64,000 nucleotides of DNA from Notamacropus eugenii (Eukaryota; Chordata; Mammalia; Diprotodontia; Macropodidae), in assembly GCF_028372415.1 (NCBI RefSeq), contig NC_092876.1:216925528-216989527 (forward strand), given 5' to 3'. The notes beneath the pieces are model-generated. The model ran no database searches. It was given only the letters and a program-made list of their open reading frames with translations, and was not told where the DNA came from. The position numbers and the translations under genes were made by a program. Positions 45,605 through 57,589 of the stretch are shown here, in pieces (the stretch's first letter is position 1; each line of letters starts with the position of its first letter).

Positions 45605-45895
45605 CTGAAAAAAGCTATTCATATATGATCACATTTAATAATAATAGTAGTTAGCATTTACGTAGCATCAGTTAAGTATGTGCCAGGCACTGTGCTAAGC
45701 ACTGTACACATACTATCTCATTTGATCTTTATAGCAATCCTTTTAGGTAGGTACTATTATCACCCCCATTTTACAGATGGGAAAACTGAGGCTGAGAGAG
45801 GTTATGTGACTTGGTCAAAGTCTTGCAGCTAATAGATAACAGATGAGTTTGTATTCAGGTATTTTTAACTCCAAGATCAGTGTTATTCACTCTCT
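45605..45895 (-). mobile_element. MIR/THER-1 CORE-SINE, near full length
   Basis: ttagcatttacgtagcatca, tgtgccaggcactgtgctaa, cccccattttacagatggga and gaggctgagagaggttatgt. Confidence 0.88.
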
Positions 45896-46109
45896 GAAGC
45901 TGCGATGATTACTGGTCACTTAAAGTAATTGTTCTGCTTTTTCCTTATAGCAGTGGGGATGGAATAGCACTGGTTCAGTCACGCTCCCTCTTTCATCCAG
46001 TTCTCCTCATGACTTTGTGAATTTGCAGAAAGGAATGGACCAAAATAAAACCAAGAACCTGGCCTCATTAGCACTCGGTACTCTAACCAAGTTGGCTAAC
46101 TAGTCACAA

Positions 46110-46374
46110 TGCTAGTTCTGCTCTATCCTTACCCTGCTGCTGCTCAATGCTGTCTGACTCTTCGTGACCCTATTTGGAGTTTTCTAGGTAGAGATACCAG
46201 AATAGATTGTCATTTCCTTCTCCAGCTCATTTTACAAATGAGAACACTGAGGCAAACAGGGTTAAGTGACTTGTCCAGAGTTAAACAGATAATAAGGTCA
46301 GATTTGAACTCAGGAATATGAGTTTTCCCAATTCCAGGCACAGCATTCTATCCACTGTACCACCTAGCTGCCCC
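46110..46374 (-). mobile_element. Mar-1 type CORE-SINE, full length
   Basis: Tail gctgtctgactcttcgtgac, CORE actgaggcaaacagggttaa, head mirror tgtaccacctagctgcccct. Confidence 0.9.
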
Positions 46375-46379
46375 TTACT

Positions 46380-46970
46380 AGACTCTACCCTAAAGACTCC
46401 ACCCCTCCCAAGATGGAAGACTTGAAAATAAATTCTTTTTGCTTTAAGCCATAATTCTTTCTAACTTAAAATATTCAAAATCTACGAGTGACTAGAAAAT
46501 AAGACTTTTCCTTAAAATGCTTAGAGGACAGGTTAATATTAAACATAAATCTCATTTCAGAGCTAAGCACATCTTATGTGACCTCAAGAGATACTGACTT
46601 CTATCTAGATTGCTTTTTAAAGAAAAAAAATCAGTAATATTAATGTTCCCCTGGAAGGGGATGCTGTGTTCAATGCCACTCAAATTCGCTGAATATTAAG
46701 GCATTTTAATATCACCTTAAATAATCAAATGCATTACTACCGTCTCCAACTGCTATACATTTAGACTTCTCTAGTTGCCATGTAGAACTCTGTAATCTCC
46801 AAGAGAGTATGTGTCCCAAGTATCCAGAGTATACTGTTTCCATAAGGCCCAAAATCACAAAGTCAGCATTGTCTACTCTAGGCCTCTGGCAAAGGTTATA
46901 GCTGGAAAAATGAGCACAATATCCCATAAGACTTCTCTTTGGTACTGGAAATCTTCCAGATTCCCAAATG
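46380..46970. other. Single-copy sequence
   Basis: No gene or repeat recognised. Confidence 0.45.
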
Positions 46971-46974
46971 AATG

Positions 46975-47170
46975 AATGCAAAGGCATGAATTAAGTTCTT
47001 ACTACATGCAGTGCTTAGCTAAGAGCTGGGGGATACACTTTGAAAAATTGAGAGTCTATGTTCTCAAGGAACTCATAGACTAAGTGGGGGATGTAATGCA
47101 TAAAAAAAAGGGTTCAGGCAGGGCAGACAAAGAAGATAGAACAGGACATTAAGCCTTTAAGATAAGCCTT
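46975..47170 (+). repeat. Old dispersed repeat
   Basis: gtgcttagctaagagctggg, gttctcaaggaactcataga and actaagtgggggatgtaatg match the pattern at 23400-23480 and 61710-61800. Confidence 0.5.
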
Positions 47171-47324
47171 TCTCTCAAATTATTAAAGGTTGTGACCAAA
47201 GCAAAGATTGGGAATTATGAAAATCCACAGTCCCCAAAGCACTTTTGCACTTGAAAGACCTCCAGGGCTATAGCAAATAATCCAGGTTAGTTAATTTGTG
47301 GTTATGTTTCCTATACTACTTCTA

Positions 47325-47425
47325 CTAATAATAATAATTGACATTTGTATAATGCGTTTGTATTTGCAAAGTATCTTACATTATCCCATTTGATTCTTAC
47401 AGCAGCTTTACGAGGGTAGATACTA
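47325..47425 (-). mobile_element. CORE-SINE fragment cut by L1
   Basis: taataataataattgacatt, tgcaaagtatcttacattat and agcagctttacgagggtaga, ending at the L1 T-rich start. Confidence 0.65.
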
Positions 47426-47745
47426 CTAATTATTTTTTTGTTTTATTATTTATTTATTTTTCGTTTTCAACATTCACTTTTTAAGTTTTTAATTTTTTCC
47501 CCTTCCTTCCCTTCTTTTTCCCCAAGACTGCATGCATTCTGATATAGGCTATATATTCACAATCATATCAAACATATTTCTACATTAGTCACATTGTAAA
47601 GAAGAATTAGAACTAAAAAGAAAAACCATGAGAAAAAAAAACCCAAAAAAGGAAAATTAGTTTACTTCGATCTGCATTCACACTCCATAGTTCTTTCTCT
47701 GGATGTGGATTGCATCTTCCATCATGAGTCTTTGGGAATTTAGAT
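47426..47745 (-). mobile_element. L1 3' UTR (3'-end only copy)
   Basis: T-rich start, ccttcccttctttttcccca, cattagtcacattgtaaaga and ttctttctctggatgtggat. Confidence 0.8.
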
Positions 47746-48350
47746 CTGTAACTTTTAAGCATTTATGTATGTTGCTGCTATGTTCCAGGCACCATGCTAC
47801 TGCTTTTTAATTTTTTCTAATGTTTAATTTGCTTTTTATTTATATTTTTCTTAATGGTATTTTTTCCAATTACATGTAAAGATAGTTTTCAGTATTCATT
47901 TTTGTAAAATTTTGAGTTCCAAATTTTTCTCCCTTCCCTACCATCTCCCCAAGACAATAGGCAATCTAATATAGGATATACATGAACAATCATGTTAAAC
48001 ATAATTTCCACATTAGTCATGTGAAAGAAGAATTGAAACAAAAGGGGAAAACCATGAGAAAGAAAAAAAACAAAATAAAGTGAAAATAATATGCTTCAAT
48101 CTACATTCAGACTCCACAATTTTTTCTCTGGATATATGCTTAGCACTTTTTACACATATTGCTTCATTTTATCCTTACAACAACCCTACAAAGTAGGTGC
48201 TCTTATTATCCACATCTTGCAGTTGGGGAAACTGAGGCAAACAGAGCTTAAGTAACTTACCCAGGGTTACACAGCTAGTAAGTGTCTGAGGCTGAATTTG
48301 AACTCAGGTTTACCAGATTCCAGGCTCAGTGTTCTATCCTTGGTGCCACC
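47746..48350 (-). mobile_element. CORE-SINE split by a second L1 tail
   Basis: ctgctatgttccaggcacca at the left is continued after the L1 by cattttatccttacaacaac, aaactgaggcaaacagagct, ggttacacagctagtaagtg. Confidence 0.75.
47803..48128 (-). mobile_element. L1 3' UTR inserted in SINE
   Basis: A second 3'-end-only L1 with the same marks (tctcccttccctaccatctc, cacattagtcatgtgaaaga, ttttttctctggatat). Flanks atgctactgct and atgcttag may be a decayed target duplication. Confidence 0.8.
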
Positions 48351-48409
48351 ATTTGCTTTTTTTTACTGTAAGAAATTCCCAGTTGAGGGTATTCTAACAA
48401 AGCAGAGAG

Positions 48410-48566
48410 GTAACTGTCCCACACGTTATAGTCTTAGAGAGTCTCTTGGGGGTCAAGTGACTAATTCAGAGATACCTAACCAGTAGATATCCACAATAAG
48501 TCACAAATTTAGATCTTCCTGACTCTGAGGCCAACTTTCTCTCTATCCACTATGCCAAGTTGTCTC
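48410..48566 (-). mobile_element. MIR-like SINE
   Basis: tagatcttcctgactctgag and ctctatccactatgccaagt mirror a CORE-SINE head. Confidence 0.6.
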
Positions 48567-48715
48567 TCACACTATGGAAATTATTCTCCTTTTTTCACAA
48601 GTGAGGAAGTTGAGACTGGCAGATTAAGAGAAGCGCCTTTGGTCATACCACTAGTAAGTGTTAGGGGAAAGAACTGAACCCCAGGTCTTTCCTGAGTCCA
48701 AGTTCAGAACCTTTT
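48567..48715 (-). mobile_element. MIR-like SINE
   Basis: cacaagtgaggaagttgaga, ataccactagtaagtgttag and aaccccaggtctttcctgag; adjacent to another SINE of the same strand. Confidence 0.65.
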
Positions 48716-48719
48716 TTTT

Positions 48720-49080
48720 TTTTGTAATCAAACCAATGGCAGGGTAGTACCAAGAAATTCATCAGTAAATTGAAAGCCAACAGGATGACCAATGTGGTAA
48801 GATCTATAGAAGAGACAGTCTACTTTTCTGTGTTATACCAAAGTAGAATTGGGTCCAAATGATGGACTGGTACAGGAATACAAATTTAGATTTAATATTA
48901 GAAATAATTGTCTAAAAATGAGAGCAATCCCGCAAAGGAACAGGTTGCCTAGGGAAGAAACAGCTCTCAGTCACCAGAAGAACTTTCTAACAAGAATTTT
49001 CTCCAAAAGATTACAAATAGTGCCTCTCCTCAAGCCCTCTCCCCATCTAGAGTAAGGCTCACATACAGGCCAGATAACAA
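48720..49080. other. Unassigned sequence next to LTR
   Basis: Begins with a T run; the 68-codon plus frame at 48849-49055 shows no recognisable domain. Confidence 0.35.
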
Positions 49081-49083
49081 AAC

Positions 49084-49590
49084 TGAAGTCCAGAGTGAAA
49101 GAAAAATTTTTTATTACACTTCTTGCAAGAAGCGAGCACATTCTCTATGATGAGAAAAGTGAACTGATACAGAAGTGACAGCAAGCTTTATACTGTTAGT
49201 CTGTTGTAGCCCCTCTTTCCCGGATTGGTCCAAACCTCTTTCATTTAGTCTCCCTGAATCACACATCCAATGTTGCCCCTTGATATGTTCCCATATGTCC
49301 CCCCCTCCCTCATCATGCATCCCATGCTCAAAAACGACAGCTTTCTCCACCCCCGGGGTGTGTCAGATAATATACAATGAACTCACCAAGCAAGCACGAT
49401 GAAGGAAAGCTTCCTCTGGGTCACTAACCCCAGCCTGTTTAGGCTAGTTTTGAGCCTGACTCCCTTTATCAAGAACCTTGCTGTTGGGCTAGCTTCTTCT
49501 GCTGAGAGCTGATTGGTTGGTAGTGCTTGTAATTTTATATCACCTTGAAACTGCAACTTGTGGAAACCTAACTTCTTAATGTTCATCACA
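49084..49590 (-). mobile_element. Solo LTR, gammaretrovirus/ERV1-like
   Basis: In sense (minus) it starts near tgtgatgaacattaagaa, carries a CCAAT-type aaccaatcagctctcag and tttggaccaatccgggaaag, a TATA-like agtataaagc (about 49190), an AATAAA (about 49110), and a short U5 ending ctctggacttca. That order is typical of ERV1 LTRs. No internal viral region is attached; a fossil. Confidence 0.65.
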
Positions 49591-49714
49591 AAAGGTGGTG
49601 GCTGCCTATTAGTATTCAAATAGGATCTAGTTGATCACCAGTCAAGATGTTGCTGAGAAAATTTCTTTAAAGGGTGGAATGGTGACCTGGATTCTAAGGA
49701 TTTAAAATTCACAG

Positions 49715-49798
49715 GTGGGGAACCTGCAGTGTTGAGGCCACATGTGACCTTCTAGGTCCTCAAGTGCATCCTTTGACTGAATCCAGACTATACAGAAC
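49715..49798. mobile_element. Half of a hAT-type palindromic element
   Basis: gtggggaacctgcagtgttg, gaggccacatgtgacctt, ctaggtcctcaagtgcatcc and ctttgactgaatccag match the left arm of 20164-20363; the right arm is missing. Confidence 0.65.
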
Positions 49799-49906
49799 AA
49801 TGACTTGGCCAGGGTCACAAAGGCAGAAAGCATCAGAGGCAGCACTTGAACCCAGGTTTTTCCAACTTGAGACCAACCTTTATACGCTGTACCACACTGT
49901 CCCTCT
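49799..49906 (-). mobile_element. MIR-like SINE fragment
   Basis: gacttggccagggtcacaaa, gcacttgaacccaggttttt and tgtaccacactgtccct. Confidence 0.65.
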
Positions 49907-49907
49907 T

Positions 49908-50060
49908 AGGTGTACACACATGTATATGTATGTGATGTATATGTATGTATGCACACATGTACATATGTATGTGTATATATGTATATATACATATGTAGAA
50001 ACACAATGCATGTGTATACGTGCATATATATGTATAGTATATAACATTGTATTGTATGTG
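49908..50060 (+). repeat. (ATGT/ATAC)n low-complexity repeat
   Basis: Alternating tatgtatg and acatgtatat words; open on both strands only because of composition. Confidence 0.9.
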
Positions 50061-50069
50061 TATTCTCTC

Positions 50070-50305
50070 TTTACATCTCTGTGCCTTTTAGAATCCCTAA
50101 TTTCCTTCAAAGTTCTGCTCAGATATTACCTTCTACATGAATTGTTTTCTGATCCCCTGACTTGCTAAGATCTCTCCCCATTGTTATTGATTTTATTTTG
50201 TATGTACTCCATGTTTACATGTTGTCTTCCTGGAAAGAATGTAAACTACTTGAGGAGAGGGATTTATGCATATTTATCTTTGTATCTTTAGACATGGTGC
50301 CAGGC
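50070..50305 (+). mobile_element. L2 3' end
   Basis: ttttagaatccctaatttcc, ttcaaagttctgctcagata, aaactacttgaggagaggga, gacatggtgccaggcaatat. Confidence 0.75.
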
Positions 50306-50324
50306 AATATGTATGTGTAATGTA

Positions 50325-50480
50325 TAAGGATATAATTACACACATGCATGCATGTATACATCTGTGTGTGTATATGAATACAGGCTTATATAAATATATA
50401 TACATGAACCTACAAATACATACACATGTATGTACAGGCACAACAGACAGAGTGCATACAATACACACATGCATGTATAC
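50325..50480 (+). repeat. (ATAC/ATGC/ATGT)n low-complexity repeat
   Basis: acacacatgcatgcatgtat and similar purine-pyrimidine alternating words. Confidence 0.9.
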
Positions 50481-50544
50481 CTGACCCTGAATGGCTGTGA
50501 CACCCTGGTCAAATCACAAAACTTCTCAGCACTCCACTCCTGTA

Positions 50545-50757
50545 CTTCTCAATCTTTTTTGGTCTCAGGACACCCCTTATACTCTTAAAAATTATTGAGG
50601 ACCCTCCAAAGAGCTTTTAAAAAATTTTATGTGGGTTATATTTATTGATATTTGCTGTATTAAAATGAAAATATCTCAGCATTACTATGAAGATAGTTTT
50701 GACTTTGGGACAACCTGGGGTCCCTTGACAGCACTGGGAGGATCATTGTTCTAGGCA
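50545..50757 (+). mobile_element. hAT-Charlie-like miniature element
   Basis: acttctcaatcttttttggt ctcaggaca, attattgaggaccctccaaa, gagctttt and atgtgggttatatttattga follow an old mammalian Charlie-type element. Confidence 0.65.
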
Positions 50758-50929
50758 ATTCTCTAAGACTTACAAAAAAGATGCTACCTGCGTTGACAGA
50801 GGGAATTTCCTCGTCTGGGAGTTCATTACATCAAAGAAATCATAGGTTCATATTCTTCTATATAATACAACAATACAAAGTAGCTAATCCTAAGTGCTGA
50901 ATTAGTCCCAGACAGGAAGTATTGTTGGA

Positions 50930-51160
50930 GTTTAAAGGAGGGCATGATTTCTGAGGTCTGGGGCTATTAAGGAGGATCTTGTTGGATTGTTGGATCTGAA
51001 AGGAAAAATAAAATTTAGAGAAGTGGAGAAGAGGGGGAAGATATTATAGGCAGAGGGAATGTACATGGGGAACAATGAAACTGAAGTGGGGAGTTTATGA
51101 AGGGGAATGATGGAAGATAAGTTGGAAAGATGGGTAGAGCTTGGAAGGCATTCATTCCCA
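50930..51160. repeat. Old dispersed repeat, purine-rich
   Basis: ttaaaggagggcatgatttc and aggcagagggaatgtacatg recall the purine-rich part of the repeat at 23580-23680. Weak. Confidence 0.3.
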
Positions 51161-51284
51161 TTGGTATCAAAGTGGCCAAATACTGGAACTCTGTGATTTT
51201 CTTCTGTGTGCTGAACCTCAGATCTGGGAACTCCTTCCGCCAATGCATGTGATAACTCTTCCTTAGATTAAAAAATAATTTGCC

Positions 51285-51365
51285 CAGGGTCATATAGGTA
51301 GAGTCAGAGGCTGAGATTTCAATTCATGTATTCCTGACTTCAAGCCCAGCCCTCTATTCATTAAT
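51285..51365 (-). mobile_element. MIR-like SINE fragment
   Basis: tgcccagggtcatataggta and attcctgacttcaagcccag. Confidence 0.65.
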
Positions 51366-51657
51366 AATTTGTCTAAAAATAAGGAAACTTTGTCCTAAAG
51401 TAGCTATCTTGGGACATAATGAAGAGTTTGATGTCAGTCTGCCAGCATTCTGGAATTCTTAAGCTCTTATTGTCCTTCTATGTTTTTTTACTCCCTTTTG
51501 ATCTTGAGGCAAATAAGATAAACACTGCAACAAAGGAATAGGACATGACCCTGATATTCTGTGGTATTCAAACATCTGCCACATTCAAATTCCTCACTAT
51601 AAAAAATTTACCTAAGGCATTTGATGAATTCTGACAGTTACTGAGAACACATTTCTT

Positions 51658-51970
51658 TTTTTTTAATATTTAAATTAATTGATTTGTTTTCAGTTTTCAA
51701 CAATAATTTTCATAAGTTTTAAATTTTCTCCCTCTCCCTCCCTGAGGTGGCATGCAGTCTTATACGAGTTCTACACATATATTCCTATTAAACACATTTT
51801 CCCATTAGTCATGTTGCATAGACAAATTAAAATAAATGGGAGAAACCGTGAGAAAAACCAAACAAAAACAAAACACAACACAAGAAATAGTCTGCTTCAT
51901 CCTGTGTTCCGATTCCATAGTTCTTTCTCTGGATGTGGATGGCATTTTGCTTCAAAAGTCCTTTGGGAAT
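51658..51970 (-). mobile_element. L1 3' UTR (3'-end only copy) with TSD
   Basis: Same 3' UTR as 2940-3240. Flanked by aacacatttctt (51646-51657) and aacacacttctt (about 51975-51986), one mismatch apart. So this is a short, severely 5'-truncated insertion. Confidence 0.85.
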
Positions 51971-52019
51971 AGAAAACACACTTCTTAGCATTCCACTGTT
52001 CATAGATGTAAATTTCACA

Positions 52020-52440
52020 ATAAGAGAATCAACAGCCTGCTGAACGCGTAGTTGTTAATATGGTAGAATTATGCCAGTCATCTCAATGTTGCAATTTAGT
52101 GGATTTCTTAGGCAGCCTGCTCTGGGGTCTCCTTGCATCTGGAGTTAGTGAAGCCCTTGAGTAGCCTTCTGGCCTTAACCAAACTTAAAATCTATAAAGG
52201 TCCCAAACAAGCCAATGATATTGCACTTTTGCAGCAACTTAAGAAGAAAATGGTTAATATCATTAGAAATACATATCCAAGGCACTGGCTGTAGAAAGTA
52301 GTCAATAGATTTCCCAGTTAAATGATATTCCTATGTATTGCTTTGGAAAATTTTACCTTGGCCAAGTTAACCTCTAGCTCATCATTAACGATGCTGTTAC
52401 TAATGTCTAATTATCATGTCTACACATCCTCTTTCCAAGT
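52020..52440. other. Single-copy sequence
   Basis: No gene or repeat recognised. Confidence 0.45.
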
Positions 52441-52449
52441 TAAGCATCT

Positions 52450-53000
52450 TTATTTTGTTTTTCTAAAAAATAGGTTTTTATTGATATCTTTTTTTTACAT
52501 TACCATGGTTTGCTCCAGTCTTCTTCCTCCCTCAGAGAACCATTCCATGTGATTAATAATAATTTAAAGATGAAAAAGGAGGAAAAACCAGCATTACTCA
52601 TCAATACATCAAAAAAGTCTGCAGTTATGTGCGGTGTACCATATTTGTGACTCTCACCTCTGCAAGGTTAGTGGCAGGTTTTCTCAGACCTCTTCTCTTG
52701 TGCCATACTCGTCCTTTATAATTTTGGAACATTGGCTTTTGTTATGTGTGTGTTTTCTTTCTATTTACATTATAATTATTGTGTATTTGTTTTCTTGCCT
52801 CTTCTTACTTCACATTGCTTCAGTTCACATAGATTTTTCATGCTTCCCTGTATTCATCACATTTATAATTTCCTCTAGAGCAGTCATATTTCCATTATAT
52901 TTATGTGCCACAGTGTGTTTGACTATTCCTTAATCTATGGGCATCTATTTATTTCCAATTATTTGCTATTACGCTCTTTATTTCCTTTACCTAAATAGTC
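52450..53000 (-). mobile_element. 5'-truncated L1, variant 3' UTR plus ORF2 end
   Basis: gtttttattgatatcttttt begins the 3' UTR (to about 52680). ORF2 end mirrors follow: ttcagttcacatagattttt, catatttccattatatttat, ctatgggcatctatttattt. Confidence 0.7.
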
Positions 53001-53099
53001 CCTGTATTGTGATTTTGTCTCAAACATATAAAGATGAAGAGGTAACTGGAAAAATGTAAAAATTAAATTAAGGCAGAGAACCAAACTGTCTAAATGTTA

Positions 53100-54600
53100 A
53101 AGATTTTCCTAACATTCTAGGGGCTCTGAGCTATTATGATTTTAATTTTTCATTTGATGTAAAAACTTAATTAAATAGCGAGGAAAGGTGCCATATGAAT
53201 CTAAATGCTATCATATTGCTCCTAAGCTAAAAGCAAGGTAATTGTTATAATAAAATGTGGCTGACTAAGTCTCTGATAAAGGGAGAAGCAGGAAGAAGGG
53301 AGGGACTGAAGAAAAGGTGTCACCTTAAACCGCACCTCAGGAAGCCTTCAGAAAAATTCAGCTCTTCTCCTTTTCAGAAGGAAGAAGCAGAAATAATCAA
53401 GTACTAGCTGACGATTTCTACCGTCTACAAAGATACCTATTGGTGCTACACTATTTTGTAAAATCATTAATGAAATATTTTTTCGCCTCAAGATTTGAGT
53501 GCCCTAGGAAAACGCCTAATTCACCCTTTCCTAGTTAGGGCTCTGATTTTATGGGATTGTTCCAGAAGGAGAGTTTTTGTGGCTCAAAGCACTCTTGGCT
53601 TCATTAAAACTTCTGTTGCAACACTCATAATTAATTGCAAATGTGCCAATTAATTAGCAGATATGTACTGCTATAAGCTGAACAACTTCACTATAAATAC
53701 ACTGCGTTTACCTCAGTTAAATTTAATGAATTTGTGCACAGGGACCTTTTATCAGCATCATGCCTTGTCACTCACAAGCAAATAGTTGAACTGAAAGGAC
53801 CATATTAGATTGCTAAGGATGCCCTGAAGTAGATAGTTAGGGGGAGTTAGTTAGACTGGTTTCTCTTCACTCAATGTGTTTCTCTTTGTTCAACAGAGGA
53901 ATCAGTCCTGCTGAATGATTATTAACGGGGTAACACCTTTAGATTTGCTTCAACTGTCACCCATTGAGACCAGTCTGAGGATTTAGGAGAGAAACAAAAA
54001 TATATTCTGGAAGCCTTTCTGTCTGCAACCATTCTTCACTCATTTTTACTATGAGAATTAGTCTTTGTTAGGAATTGGGGAGATAGATCGAAGTGGGTCC
54101 CTGATGCTAAAACAGAGGTGGTAAAGTGTGTGTCATATGAGGTCCAGTGTATACTTGGATCAATGTAACATTGACCTGTTTATCAACTGAGAAAGCATTC
54201 TTCCAAGATGACATGTCAACAGAAGAGTCATTAAAAGAATCTTCTCTAGAGCCATCTTTTTGACTTTACCTGCTGAGAACTCAATAGAGTATGAAGTGAA
54301 GAAAGAAATAATCTTTCTTTGCCTACTGCAACTCCCACTTGCATAACACAGACAGCCTCAGGGAAAAAAAGCACCCTCTTGATTTTCTAGCTAAAAGATT
54401 GTGTTAGCCAAAGGGATAGAAAGCCATATATGCAATACAGAGAGAACCATGGTATAATATACTGCTTTTATTTTCTCTCAGTTATTTAGTATTTTATAGC
54501 ATCTGAGTTCCCATAATTTGTCTGCTGCAGTGATTTCCAAGGTAGTTATTGCAGTAATAAAGTTTAGTCATGTTGAAGGCCTTCTTAACTCTCACTAGTT
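53100..54600. other. Repeat-poor block with homeodomain-type motifs
   Basis: About 1.5 kb with no recognisable transposon, in a window dominated by them. 53628-53656 contains a perfect inverted pair taattaattg / caattaatta with a 9-bp spacer, beside gcagatatgtactgctataa and cactataaatacactgcgtt. The composition resembles a conserved non-coding element or enhancer; conservation cannot be tested here. Confidence 0.4.
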
Positions 54601-54619
54601 TGTTGAAGCTCCATAAAAT

Positions 54620-54690
54620 CTACCAAACTTCTCTGGGCCTCAGTTTCCTTATTTGTAGAATGAGATCTTTTGACTATATAAATTTCTTTT
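54620..54690 (+). mobile_element. MIR-like SINE fragment
   Basis: ctctgggcctcagtttcctt and atttgtagaatgagatct. Confidence 0.55.
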
Positions 54691-55165
54691 AAAAAATTAA
54701 ATGTTATTTAAAAATTTAATATTTAACAGTAAAATCCACTAAATATGTTAAGTAACTTACTTTGAAAGTCATTAATTTATACATATCAACAATGTTTCAA
54801 TCAGTCCTTCAAAACGTATTAGGATTCTTTGTCCTTTTATTCATATTCACATATTGTCCTATGTGATCAATGAGGTATTGTGTGATACAACAGAGTAGGC
54901 TTCGGCTTATTCAAGTCTTGCCCTTGAGACATATTGTTTAAATGATGCTGGCTGGACAAGTTTCTTGACCTTTCAATGTGCCGCCCCAAACCTGGAAATT
55001 TCTTAAGATTGTAAACAGAAGCCTAGTTGTCCACCTGCATTGGTACAGAGAATTTCCCTATCAGGAGCTTTCTATATAAAAAAAAAAAACGCAGTCCAGT
55101 CAAAAAAAGATCTTTCCAGATTCATTTCCTTGCATTTTATAATCTTAATGGAATTTAGTATTCCA
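54690..55165. other. A+T-rich sequence
   Basis: Runs of tta/aaa; at 55045-55085 a SINE-tail-like agaatttccctatcaggagc and a 12-A run. No gene. Confidence 0.4.
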
Positions 55166-57589
55166 TTACTTTCATGTATAATAATTGATCTTCTCTCCTC
55201 AATTCCTGCCCGCGTACTAGAGGGACTTCAATATACATATTGATTCTTCCTCAAATACCATAACCACTCAATTCTTCAACCTATTGTTTCATGAGCTACT
55301 TCTCCACCCTACCTCAGGCACACGCAAAGATGGCCATATTCTTGATCTTGCCATCACTTTACAGGTGTACCACCTTCATGTTCAAGAATTCTGAAATTCC
55401 CTAATCTATTGACTTTTCATCTCTCCCTTTGTTTTCCCTTACATAACCTTACTCTCCATTCTCAACATGACCTGCAAACCCTTGACTCCTCCATTCTCTT
55501 CCATCACCCCTGTACTAGCCTCTCCCTCTTCTTCTTCCTATCTTGACTCCTTGGTGAACAAATTCAATCTACACTGTCCTCCTTCCTAACTCTCTTATCA
55601 TATCATGGATTATGCCCAGTCAAGCCTCAGCCTTGTATCAGTCCCACCATTTACCACCTTAACTCCTACATATGTGCTGCTCTACATAGATGGAGAAAAT
55701 TACACAACTCTTCTGATTGGGTCCACTACAAATTTATATTGCACAGCCTCAACAAGGTCTTCCCTGTTGCTAGGCAATCCTATTATATTTCCCTAATCAA
55801 GTCACTATTCTACTCTCCTCAGTGGCTCTTCCAAACCTTTCCATTCCTCCTCAAACCTTCCATGGCTCCCACTCTCTCAACTAAGAACCTTGACTCATAT
55901 TTTATAGAAAAAAGTGGCCATTTGCCATGAACTCTTTCTTCTCTCTTTTTTTCTCACCTCTCACTCAAGTGCCTTCTGATACTTTCTCTTCCTTCAGTCC
56001 TTTTTCACATGATGAAACAGCCTTGCCCTTTACCAAGGCTGACCCTTCTACTTGTTCAAGTGATCTCATTCTATCCCATCTTCTCCAATAAATTGCCCCC
56101 TCTGTCATCCCCTCTCATTTTTTTTGTTTCATCTCTGTTATCTCATTCCCTACTGCCTACAAACATACCCATGAAAAATCCCTCATTTCATTGTACCATC
56201 CCCATTACCGTCCTGTATCTCTTCTGCCTTTTGTGGCTAACCTGTTCAAAACTGCCGTCTGGATTAGCGCACTCCACTTTTTCTCCTCTCATTCTTTTCT
56301 TAATCTCTTGCCATCTGACTTCTGACCTACTGCTCTCTCCAAAGTTACTAGTGATCTCTTAGTTGCCAAATCCAATAGTCTTTTCTCACTTCTCATTCTC
56401 CTTAACCTTTCTGCAGCTTCTGATGCTGTTAATCACTCTCTCGTTGATATTTTCTTCTCTCTAGGTTTTTGGAACACTACTGTCTCCTAGTTTTCCTCCT
56501 ACCTAGCTGATCACTTCTTCTTTACCTCCTTTGCTGGATTCTCCTCCAGATCACACACTCTAGTTGTAGGTATCCCTCAGTGTTCTGTCCTGGGCCCTCT
56601 TCTCTTCTTCCTCTAGATTACTTCACTTGATGATCTCATCAGTTCTTATGGATTTAATTATCATCTTTATGTTGATCATTCTCAAATCCACTTTTTCTGC
56701 GCCAGTGTTTTTGCTGACTTCCAATCTTGCATCTCCAATTTCCTTTAAAACATCTCAAACTGAATACACAGTAGACTTCTTAAGCTCAGTATTTCCAAAA
56801 CAGAACTCATCTTTTTCCCTAAACCCTCCTCCCACTTCCTACCTTACATATTATTGTAGGGACAATCCTTTCCAATCTTTCCAATCCTTCAGGCTTACAA
56901 CCTCAGAGGCATCCTGGATTCTTCATTATAACTCTCCCCACTCTCCCCCAACCCCTGCCATATTCAAGCTGTTGCCAAGGTCTGTCAAGTTTATTTTGGC
57001 AATATCTTGATGCCACCTTGTCTCCTCTGAAGCTGCCACCACTCTAGTGCAGGGCCTCATCATCTCACACCTTGATTATTGTAATAGCCTTCTGGCAGAT
57101 CTTCCTGCCTCAAGTCTCTCCCTACTCCAGTAAAACCTTCATTCAGCCACCAAAGTGATTTTCCTAAAGTGTAGGACTGACTACATCACTTCCCTACTCA
57201 GTAAACTCCAGTGACTCTTTATTGCCTCCAGGATCAAGTGCAAGATGTTCTGTTTGACATTCAAAGACTTTCATTACCCAGGCCTCTCGTACTTTTCCAG
57301 TCTTCTTATAGCTTGTTCCCCAAAACATACTCTTTGATCCAGGACACTGGTCTCCTGGTTGCTCCACGCACAAGACACTCCACCTCTCAATTCAAATCAT
57401 TTTCTCTAACTCCCATGCCTGGAATGCTCTCCTTCCTCTGTTCCAGCTATTGACTTTCCTGGCTTCCTTTAAGCTAAACTAAAATCCTGCTTCTACAAAA
57501 AGCCTTCCCAAACACTGCTAAATTATAGAATTATTTCTTACTTATCTTGTCTATAGCTTGTTTTGTGTATGTTTGTGTAATGTAACAGT

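Noticed and set aside
49764-50168. 134-codon plus frame and its antisense partner
   Set aside because: Runs through a MIR fragment, an ATGT microsatellite and an L2 tail; open because of low-complexity composition.
56009-57010. 117- and 127-codon plus frames
   Set aside because: Parts of the long L2 LINE.
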